A stretch of DNA of 64,000 nucleotides. It comes from UBA10324 sp038326325 (GTDB lineage Bacteria; Bacteroidota; Bacteroidia; Chitinophagales; UBA10324). Shown in pieces: positions 18,761 through 25,135 of this stretch (within the stretch, counting starts at the first letter, position 1; each line of letters starts with the position of its first letter). Under the pieces are notes generated by a model. It did not search any database. It saw nothing but the letters and a program-made list of their open reading frames with translations, and was not told where the DNA came from. The stretch lies in NCBI GenBank assembly GCA_038326325.1, contig JBBQJW010000013.1, positions 42,423 through 106,422 on the forward strand, read 5' to 3'. A program made the position numbers and the translations under genes.

Positions 18761-19246
18761 TTGAATCAGGTTTATCTTTCTTTAGGCAGTAATGCGGGTA
18801 ACAGGGCTAAAATGTTACAGCAGGCGATTGAGTTATTGCTCAAAGTGGGAGAGGTGCAAACAGTTTCATCGGTTTACGAAACTGCTGCATGGGGAAACAC
18901 TAATCAACCTGCCTTTCTTAATCTTGTTTTGCTGATGCAGACGAAGAGCGGCGCACAAAATTTTATGAAGGAATTAATTTCCATTGAAGAAAAAATGGGA
19001 CGAGTTCGGAATCAAAAATGGGAATCGAGAATCATTGACCTCGACATTTTATTTTTTAACGATGAAGTGATTGATGAAACGGATTTAAAAATTCCGCATC
19101 CGTTTTTACACGGACGGAAATTTGTATTGGAACCATTAGCGGAAATTGCTTCTCACTTTGTTCATCCTGTTTTAAAGAAGGAAGTGTTACAGTTGCTTGA
19201 AGATTGTGCTGATAAATTACCGGTGAACCGACTCGTACATGCATAA
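18761..19246 (+). CDS. folK: 2-amino-4-hydroxy-6-hydroxymethyldihydropteridine pyrophosphokinase
   Basis: This is HPPK of folate synthesis, which transfers pyrophosphate from ATP to hydroxymethyldihydropterin. The family signatures are all present: VYLSLGSNAGNR at the start, YETAAWG, MGRVRNQKWESRIIDLDIL with the Mg-binding DLD, and IPHPFLHGRKFVLEPLAEIA. The open frame reaches back to a GTG at 18731. Homologues begin just before the VYLSLGSN strand, so I place the start at TTG 18761, giving about 161 residues. It overlaps the following deoxynucleoside kinase by 8 bases, which indicates coupling. Confidence 0.88.
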   Translation: MNQVYLSLGSNAGNRAKMLQQAIELLLKVGEVQTVSSVYETAAWGNTNQPAFLNLVLLMQTKSGAQNFMKELISIEEKMGRVRNQKWESRIIDLDILFFNDEVIDETDLKIPHPFLHGRKFVLEPLAEIASHFVHPVLKKEVLQLLEDCADKLPVNRLVHA

Positions 19247-19868
19247 CTATATTGTGATAGAAGGAAATATCGGAGCAGGCAAAACTTCTTTGACCGAAAA
19301 GTTTGCTTCCGAAATCAATGCTCGATTAGTTCTTGAGCAATTTGCCGACAATCCTTTTCTCCCACAGTTTTATACCGACCGCGAGCGATTTGCTTTTCCG
19401 TTAGAGTTATTTTTTGTTGCAGAAAGGTTTCAGCAATTGAAAGACACACTTGGAAAGCAGGATATGTTTCAGCAAACCACCGTTGCCGATTATATTTTTA
19501 TCAAGAGTTTATTGTTTGCTCGTGTTAACCTGAGCGAAGAAGAATTCAAATTGTATCAGCGGCTGTTTTATATCATTCACTCCACATTACCCGAACCTGA
19601 TGTGTTGGTTTATTTGCACTGCGAAGTTGACCGTCTCATGCAAAACATCAGCAAGCGCGGAAGGGCTTACGAACAAAATATTTCTGCCGATTATTTACTT
19701 AGCATTCAAAACACCTACTTCGAATATTTTAAAACTGTAACAGATTTTCCGGTGCTGATTATTGATGTGACGAAAGCTGATTTTGTTTCGAACGAAAACG
19801 ATTACCTGAAAATAAAATCACTTATTGAATCTTCGCATACTATTGGGTTGCATTATTATAAGGTGTAA
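19239..19868 (+). CDS. Deoxynucleoside kinase
   Basis: The 209-residue protein has the P-loop GNIGAGKTSL at residues 9-18. It also has FFVAERFQQL, the ERF/DRS-like catalytic segment after the sensor helix, and a lid region KRGRAYEQNI typical of bacterial deoxyadenosine/deoxyguanosine kinases. It phosphorylates salvaged purine deoxynucleosides. Which base is preferred cannot be read from sequence. The start overlaps the folK end. The gene ends in GTGTAACG, close to the iterated TGTWACA motif. Confidence 0.85.
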   Translation: MHNYIVIEGNIGAGKTSLTEKFASEINARLVLEQFADNPFLPQFYTDRERFAFPLELFFVAERFQQLKDTLGKQDMFQQTTVADYIFIKSLLFARVNLSEEEFKLYQRLFYIIHSTLPEPDVLVYLHCEVDRLMQNISKRGRAYEQNISADYLLSIQNTYFEYFKTVTDFPVLIIDVTKADFVSNENDYLKIKSLIESSHTIGLHYYKV

Positions 19869-20222
19869 CGGAGCAGATTAACTGTTACATGCAATTTATT
19901 TTTACTGTAACAGATTGCAAATCTTATTTTTTATTGTGTACGATTACAAATCGAGCCGAACTGGCGGGAGCAATCAATGTCTGAACTATGATTCCTGTCA
20001 TTATGTGATTTCAGGTTTTTCTATTAGACCTCATGCATAAATAGTATGGAACGCAGATTTTTTTATGATCATTAGGATCAACTATGATTTTTTATCTGCG
20101 GAAATCATAAAAATCATGATGATCTGCGTTCCATTTTTTTAGTTGATTTATGCAATAGGTTTACTGTTACACGCCACTGAATCATTAGGTTACCGGCAAT
20201 GGAATAGAGATAAGTGAAGACA
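19869..20222. other. 354-base intergenic region with motifs and repeats
   Basis: No gene is seen. It contains three TGTWACA copies within about 300 bases. There is a partial copy of the CGATTGCAAATCG...CGAACT repeat near 19941-19962 and a phrase ATGATTCCTGTCATTATG that recurs in altered form near 20860. The long hairpin element is listed separately. Confidence 0.6.
20029..20160. repeat. Imperfect palindromic element, about 130 bp
   Basis: ATGGAACGCAGAT (20046-20058) pairs perfectly with ATCTGCGTTCCAT (20122-20134). An outer arm TGCATAAAT (20034-20042) pairs with ATTTATGCA (20146-20154), and inner AT-rich segments also pair partially. The whole could fold into one long hairpin. It resembles the short non-autonomous palindromes scattered between Bacteroidota genes, but copy number must be checked genome-wide. 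Confidence 0.75.
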
Positions 20223-20834
20223 CTAAAGTATTCCTGCGAATTTGAGTTTGTGTTTCTTTAACAGCTTGCCTAAAAATTCAATATCCTTTTTATTAAATCC
20301 ATGAGCAACTAAAGCATAGGGCGTGAATGAAGAAAGATTTGCAAGGTTAATAATTTTATCAGAAAGTAATTTCCACTTGATGTGGTTGGGCAAATTCATT
20401 TCCTGCAACCTCATTCTTAATATTTTTATATCGCCGAATTTTTTCTTAGTGGGCTTTGGTTTTTCCGATGAACTATTTTCAGTCTTTATTTCTTCTTCTT
20501 TTCCGTCCAATGCATTAAATCTTGACTGATATGCATTCACGAGATTAAGGAGTTCCTCATTCTCCTTTTTTATTTTCTCAATTTCGGGAACTTCTCGTAT
20601 AAACCTAGCCATTGTCTGAATCGCTCTTTCTAATAAAATTTTTATGCGTTCTTCGGAAAGAGAAAGTGCTTTTGCAATATATCCCATGCTTTTTCCATCT
20701 CTCCAGGCAAGTGTAGCAATAATTTTCCCCCTGTCATCAAAGGGAAGCAAATCAATAAATGCTGAGTCGGCAACTATGCGTAAAATTCTTTTTGATTCGT
20801 ATTCTTCCGGCTTCTCTTTTATATCCTTTTTCAT
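20223..20834 (-). CDS. Sigma-region-4-like HTH fused to RNAP alpha-CTD-like domain
   Basis: I know no named family for this 203-residue protein. Residues about 31-75 (LPFDDRGKIIATLAWRDGKS, then MGYIAKALSLSEERIKILLE) look like the helix-turn-helix of sigma-70 region 4. An acidic coiled-coil-like linker follows (EIEKIKKENEELLNLVNAYQ), then a Ser/Glu/Lys-rich hinge. The last about 65 residues (LPNHIKWKLLSDKIINLANL, then ALVAHGFNKKDIEFLGKLLK) resemble the helix-hairpin-helix fold of the RNA polymerase alpha C-terminal domain, including the position of the GKKSL-like turn (FNKKDI). A transcription-linked role is inferred only from these resemblances. It sits alone between repeat-rich spacers. Confidence 0.5.
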   Translation of the reverse strand: MKKDIKEKPEEYESKRILRIVADSAFIDLLPFDDRGKIIATLAWRDGKSMGYIAKALSLSEERIKILLERAIQTMARFIREVPEIEKIKKENEELLNLVNAYQSRFNALDGKEEEIKTENSSSEKPKPTKKKFGDIKILRMRLQEMNLPNHIKWKLLSDKIINLANLSSFTPYALVAHGFNKKDIEFLGKLLKKHKLKFAGIL

Positions 20835-21141
20835 TTCAATTATTTAATCTATGATTTTTTTGATTCCTGCGACTATGTGATTTTGTTTTTACTTATTTCT
20901 TTTTTCTCCTTTTATTTTTTCTATTTAATCATGGCAATCATTCAATCACATCAATCATTGCTCAGGCAATTTAGGTGCGACTTGTTGCTTGGCTCGCATG
21001 GCTTTACAATGGATGAAGCTATTATTATTGGTTAATTTTTTAACTGTAACACTAGTTGTTTGTAACTCAAGCAGATTGTGTTTCTTGTTTTTTAATTTCC
21101 ACTTGATTACAAATCGAGCGGAAAAGAGTCGAGTGGAATAC
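20835..21141. other. 307-base intergenic region with repeat copy
   Basis: No gene is evident. The stretch holds an altered copy of the ATGATTCCTG...ATGTGATTT phrase near 20860, a T-rich run, the 81-bp dispersed repeat at 20972-21052 and a GATTACAAATCGAGC fragment near 21106. Confidence 0.55.
20972..21052. repeat. 81-bp dispersed repeat, copy 1
   Basis: This 81-base stretch matches 25055-25135 over its full length without gaps, with about 12 mismatches by eye (about 85% identity). It begins TAGGTGCGACTTGTTG and ends AACTGTAACAC; the TGTWACA core is TGTAACA here and TGTTACA in the other copy. Confidence 0.8.
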
Positions 21142-22401
21142 TCAGTGCCGTACAATCAGTTTTATCATTTTGTTGGAATTACCATTCGTCATTATTGCCA
21201 TGTATAACCCATCGGCCAATTCAGAAACGGAATAACGAAAATCTGAACCCGGGTTTTCTTTTTGCATCACTAAAGAACCCAGTGAGTTATAAATGCTGAG
21301 TGTAACAGCCGAAGGTTTTGTATTGTTGAAATGAAAATTCAGGAACCCGTCTGAAGGATTAGGGTAAACGGAAAAACTGTTGTTATCGGTTATTTCAGCA
21401 ATTCCGTTTGGTTGCACTGTGAGCAATGCGTCACCGGAAGTATCGGCACACGCGGCCAAATCAACCACGCAACGAAAAACCTCGTTATTGTTTGAAGGTG
21501 TTACAGCTGTAACAGTCAGCGTGTCGTTGTTCACACCGTTGTATTGACCGCCATTCGCGAGGTTAGAAAATCCGGAACCGATATTGTTTTGCCATTGATA
21601 AGTCGCCGCGGTATCGTTGGCGGCAACAGTAAACGCGGCATCGTTTCCGTCTGTAACAGTTTCATTTACCGGCTGCGCGGTGAGCGCCAATTGACAACTA
21701 TGATACATGACTGAAACTTCGCTGTGCGAAAGCGCGCGATTCCAGAGGCCGATGTCGTCGAGTTTACCATTGAACACTTCAGTAGCTCCGGGAACATCTC
21801 TTCCGAATTCAAGCGGCAGTGAGTTAACTGTTATGTTGGTGGTATATGCATTCGTTGCCACCAACGAATCATTCATGTAGAAATAAGAATTAAAACTATC
21901 GAGCACCGCCGTTAAAAGATACCATTGATTCAACGAAAAATTATATGCCGCTCCTGTATTATTAGTCCAGTTATTGGTGCCTGCATAAAAACTTACCCCA
22001 TTGATGTCAATTGTAAAACGATACATGTAAGCATTCGCGGGGTTATCGCTTTTGGTCATTATAGGACCGAATGCCTGACCCACCAAACTATAACCATTCA
22101 AATAAACCCAGGCAGTCATGCTTACCCCTACGGTAGGGCTTTCGAGCGAAGCAGAAGTCGGAACGGAAATGTAAGTGGAAATTCCATCAAACAGATAAGC
22201 ACTGCTGTCGTTGCCAAAGCGGTCGGTTGTGAGAGTCGCACCCATGCTTGTTCCATTGTTGTTGCTCCCGCTTTCGTCATTCGCATTTCCGTTAAACGGC
22301 CACCAGCCAATTAATCCATTGGTTGGAATATAAGATGGAATTTGCGCTGAAGCGCTCACGGCGCAAGCTATAAATGCAATCAGTAAAAAATTTCTTTTCA
22401 T
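21142..22401 (-). CDS. T9SS-exported LamG-domain protein
   Basis: The 419-residue protein has a signal peptide ending SASAQIPS. A LamG/concanavalin-like domain follows over about residues 25-235: NGLIGWWPFNGNANDESGSN, the MTAWVYLNG strand, and FNGKLDDIGLWNRALSHSEV. An Ig-like region comes next (about 240-330; FTVAANDTAATYQWQNNIGS). The C-terminus is a type A T9SS sorting domain: FSVYPNPSDGFLNFHF, YNSLGSLVMQKENPG, LADGLYMAIMTNGNS. It is likely a surface-bound carbohydrate- or protein-binding factor. No catalytic residues are visible. Confidence 0.8.
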   Translation of the reverse strand: MKRNFLLIAFIACAVSASAQIPSYIPTNGLIGWWPFNGNANDESGSNNNGTSMGATLTTDRFGNDSSAYLFDGISTYISVPTSASLESPTVGVSMTAWVYLNGYSLVGQAFGPIMTKSDNPANAYMYRFTIDINGVSFYAGTNNWTNNTGAAYNFSLNQWYLLTAVLDSFNSYFYMNDSLVATNAYTTNITVNSLPLEFGRDVPGATEVFNGKLDDIGLWNRALSHSEVSVMYHSCQLALTAQPVNETVTDGNDAAFTVAANDTAATYQWQNNIGSGFSNLANGGQYNGVNNDTLTVTAVTPSNNNEVFRCVVDLAACADTSGDALLTVQPNGIAEITDNNSFSVYPNPSDGFLNFHFNNTKPSAVTLSIYNSLGSLVMQKENPGSDFRYSVSELADGLYMAIMTNGNSNKMIKLIVRH

Positions 22402-22709
22402 GGTGTTTTGCTATTTGGAGAGAATAAAAATACTTAAACTGAATAAAAAGATTCACTTTTAATTTATTATAAAACTGTTACACCTGTTGCCGGCAACTGA
22501 AGCAGCTTGTGAAACTTGTTGCTGTTTCCGCAAAGTCTCCCTTACGCTGTTGGGCACTTTGAGGTTACGCGATTTTAGCGGGAAGACTGTACCGGAACTG
22601 AATAGCGCATAACAGAAATATGTTTTGGTTTTGGAAAAAAAAATTCCTGTTAAGATGCATAAAATTTAATTTTACCCCAGGAAAGTAATTCACCAAACAG
22701 CATTAAAAA
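22402..22709. other. 308-base intergenic region
   Basis: No gene is seen. It carries one TGTTACA copy near 22476, the palindrome GTTGCCGGCAAC near 22487, and a comparatively GC-rich patch (about 22500-22600). The patch contains short partly complementary segments such as GTTGCTGTTTCCGC and GCGGGAAGAC. I could not define an RNA gene in it. Confidence 0.4.
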
Positions 22710-23522
22710 ATGCAAAACGAAGATTCAAAATTTATAGGGCAGCTTCCCAAAATGTATGATCAATATCTTGTTCCGATATTCTTTGATCCTTATGCAAAGG
22801 ATATTGTAACACGGCTGCAACACCGGCAACCGCAACGGGTGCTGGAAATTGCAGCGGGCACCGGAGCCGTAACACGGCATCTTGATTCCATGCTTTCTGC
22901 CGAAACAAAAATTGTTGCCTCTGATTTAAACCAGCCCATGCTCGACCAGGCATCGCAGCATTCATTCAAACATGCTATTGAGTGGAAGGCAGCAGATGCA
23001 CAGCAACTGCCTTTCGAAGATGAATCATTCGATGCGGTGGTGTGCCAGTTCGGTGCTATGTTTTTTCCTGACCAGCCAAAAGCATACAGCGAAATCAGGC
23101 GGGTGCTGAAGCCCGGCGGTGTTTTTCTGTTTAATGTATGGGGCGATATAAAACAGAATGATTTTTTCTTTGTGGTGCAAACGGCCATGGAAAAATTGTT
23201 TCCGTCAGATCCTCCCGGGTTTCTTAAACGGATACCTTATGCTTATCATGACGAGGGCATTATTACACAACATCTTAAAAACGGGGGATTCATTGCTGCA
23301 CCCTCAATTGAAACTGTTACATTCACTACTGTTGCCGACTCACCTGTTATTCCGGCTATAGCCATCTGTTATGGAACTCCCCTTCGAAATGAAATCGAAA
23401 GTCGCAGTTCGGGTAAAACCGATAGTGCTGTAAAAGCTGCCACTACTGCAATGACTGAACAATTTGGTGACGGAAAAGTGGTGGGTAAAATGCTTGCTAA
23501 GGTGGTTGAAGTAATGAAGTAA
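22710..23522 (+). CDS. Class I SAM-dependent methyltransferase
   Basis: The 270-residue protein has the Rossmann methyltransferase motifs: motif I VLEIAAGTGAVTRHL (residues about 41-55), motif II acidic end IVASDLN, KAADAQQLPFEDESFDAVVC for motifs III/IV, and FPDQPKAYSEIRRVLKPGG before motif V. It is the UbiE/Methyltransf_11 type. The acceptor is unknown. It stands alone in a repeat-rich zone, and its codon use is GC-richer than the neighbouring repeats. A small-molecule methylation role is likely. Confidence 0.8.
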   Translation: MQNEDSKFIGQLPKMYDQYLVPIFFDPYAKDIVTRLQHRQPQRVLEIAAGTGAVTRHLDSMLSAETKIVASDLNQPMLDQASQHSFKHAIEWKAADAQQLPFEDESFDAVVCQFGAMFFPDQPKAYSEIRRVLKPGGVFLFNVWGDIKQNDFFFVVQTAMEKLFPSDPPGFLKRIPYAYHDEGIITQHLKNGGFIAAPSIETVTFTTVADSPVIPAIAICYGTPLRNEIESRSSGKTDSAVKAATTAMTEQFGDGKVVGKMLAKVVEVMK

Positions 23523-23528
23523 CTGCAC

Positions 23529-23608
23529 ATTGCAATCAAGCTCAGTTAAGTGCCGCTATTTTAAATCTATTTATTTAACGCGACCCGATTGCAAATCGGG
23601 ACGAACTG
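23529..23608. repeat. 80-bp dispersed repeat, copy A
   Basis: This stretch aligns without gaps to 24288-24367 with about 10 mismatches (about 87% identity). It starts ATTGCAATC and ends CGAACTG, with a shared core TTTTAAATCTATTTATTTAA. Internal GATTGCAAATCGGG segments are partly self-complementary. Fragments also occur near 19941 and 21106. Confidence 0.8.
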
Positions 23609-23637
23609 ATTAATTGCCCGCAACCGCGACGAAGGAT

Positions 23638-24153
23638 TTAATCAGATTGAACGGCAATATCCTCATCATTATCCAATTCAAAATCCTTCTGTTCTAGCTC
23701 TCCCTCTCCCTTAATTGGAGCATTGAACAAAAAATGTCTCACTTCAGCAGTTAAAATATCTTCTATTAATTCAAAGGTAAATTCGTTTTCGTCCAATGTT
23801 ATCAGATTTTTAGTTCCCAGATTTTCTGTTTTGATAAACAATTTTTCGGTTTCATAATTTATTCCGAAGCGTGCAATCAAAGACCCTGTTTTTTTAGCTC
23901 TGTATTCGTAGAATGCTATTCTTATTTCTATTTTTAAATCAGATGCCTTGCTGCACTTAAAAAAAACTGAAGTACCGAATGCAAATGCTTTACGAAGAGG
24001 TGAAATAATTTTCACCACCGCCGGTTTTATGACCTCCTTAAATAAGGATTGATACTTTTCATTCAGTACTTTTCTTTTTTTAACCAGATCGTTTTCCCGC
24101 TGTTTCCATTCAAGAACCAGTAATGCCATTTTTGATTCAGCATCTGTAACCAT
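23638..24153 (-). CDS. Hypothetical protein, unknown family
   Basis: The 171-residue soluble protein has a charged N-terminal helix (LVLEWKQRENDLVKKRKVLN) that looks coiled-coil. A mixed alpha/beta middle follows (FGTSVFFKCSKASDLKIEI), then a strongly acidic tail (EQKDFELDNDEDIAVQSD). There is no signal peptide or membrane helix. It lies between two copies of the 80-bp repeat, upstream of the four-helix-bundle gene, but with its own spacer of about 300 bases. I do not recognise it. Confidence 0.5.
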   Translation of the reverse strand: MVTDAESKMALLVLEWKQRENDLVKKRKVLNEKYQSLFKEVIKPAVVKIISPLRKAFAFGTSVFFKCSKASDLKIEIRIAFYEYRAKKTGSLIARFGINYETEKLFIKTENLGTKNLITLDENEFTFELIEDILTAEVRHFLFNAPIKGEGELEQKDFELDNDEDIAVQSD

Positions 24154-24460
24154 AGGAACTAATTTAATGATTTGATTTGTGAATGCCCATGAGTAGCCAA
24201 CTTTATGTCACTGATAACAACGAAGATATTCAGAATTTATTTCCTCCACCACTTTATACGAAACCATGCGTTCTCGGTTGTGCTCAAATTGCAATCGGGC
24301 TCACTTAAGTGCCGCGATTTTAAATCTATTTATTTAACGCCACTCGATTGCAAATTGAACCGAACTGGGCAACTGTTACACCTGCTGTTGTGTAATTATT
24401 CTATATCATTTTCAAAGGACTTCAAGCACTTGCGGGACTTCTAACATCGTACTTAAGCAG
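24154..24460. other. 307-base intergenic region
   Basis: No gene is seen here. It contains copy B of the 80-bp repeat and, just after it, one TGTTACA copy near 24373 directly followed by CCTGCTGTTGTGTAATTATT. Confidence 0.5.
24288..24367. repeat. 80-bp dispersed repeat, copy B
   Basis: This copy pairs with 23529-23608 (same orientation, no gaps, about 87% identity by eye). The two copies bracket the hypothetical gene at 23638-24153, an arrangement that could result from a small duplication or element-mediated insertion. Confidence 0.8.
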
Positions 24461-25036
24461 TCACTCGTGTTCTTTGTTTCTTTTATTAATTCTTGCCTTA
24501 AACATTCTTTCGCGTAATCCTCCTTCATTGATAAAAGCAATTTCAAGTGCTTTTATTTGTTGAGCGAGTAAATAACTGACAACCTTTATTAAGCCAATCA
24601 TTGTGTTGGCGCATATTTCGGGGCTGTCGTTTTCAATGGCCTTGCGAAATATTTCATAGTTAGCATTCGGAATTTTATTTAACTCACGAAGCCGCGCAAC
24701 CAATTTATGTTCCTTAGCCCAAAGGGGTAATTTATTTGTTCTTAAAAAATCTTCGTAATCTATTTTCAGTTCTTCGAGACTGGCGCGTGCGACATTGGTG
24801 AGTTTTATTTCTGTTTCTTTTGAAGTGCCCGATGCCATGCTTGCTTCAACAATATTTTGTTTTCCGCTGCGCGCCGCTTGTACCATCTGGTCTATGGTGC
24901 GGTCGTATTTCTGAAAAAACCGTTTCGTGAAATACATTGTGCCATCATAAACTATTTCCGACTTCTGATAACTGATTAAATTTTGGTAACCACCGTGCAC
25001 CGGAATAAAACCATCGGGGTTGGTTGGGTGTTGCAT
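24461..25036 (-). CDS. Four-helix-bundle suffix-domain protein of restriction locus
   Basis: The 191-residue protein opens FIPVHGGYQNLISYQKSEIV, followed by four amphipathic helices. It includes RTIDQMVQAARSGKQNIVEA, a characteristic bundle segment of the Bacteroidota four-helix-bundle (23S-rRNA-IVP-like/S23) proteins, and the C-terminal YLLAQQIKALEIAFINEGGL of the suffix-domain subfamily. Such genes are frequently inserted in type I restriction-modification loci, as here, directly downstream of hsdR. The function is unproven; a role in complex assembly is inference. Confidence 0.75.
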   Translation of the reverse strand: MQHPTNPDGFIPVHGGYQNLISYQKSEIVYDGTMYFTKRFFQKYDRTIDQMVQAARSGKQNIVEASMASGTSKETEIKLTNVARASLEELKIDYEDFLRTNKLPLWAKEHKLVARLRELNKIPNANYEIFRKAIENDSPEICANTMIGLIKVVSYLLAQQIKALEIAFINEGGLRERMFKARINKRNKEHE

Positions 25037-25054
25037 TTTGTTTTTCGCTTGTTA

Positions 25055-25135
25055 TAGGTGGGACTTGTTGGACGGCTCGGACGACTTTACAGAGGATGAA
25101 GATATTATTATTGATTAATTTTTTAACTGTTACAC
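25055..25135. repeat. 81-bp dispersed repeat, copy 2
   Basis: This second copy of the 20972-21052 repeat abuts the end of hsdR. The hsdR stop codon TAA lies within its TGTTACA core (25128-25134). Confidence 0.8.
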
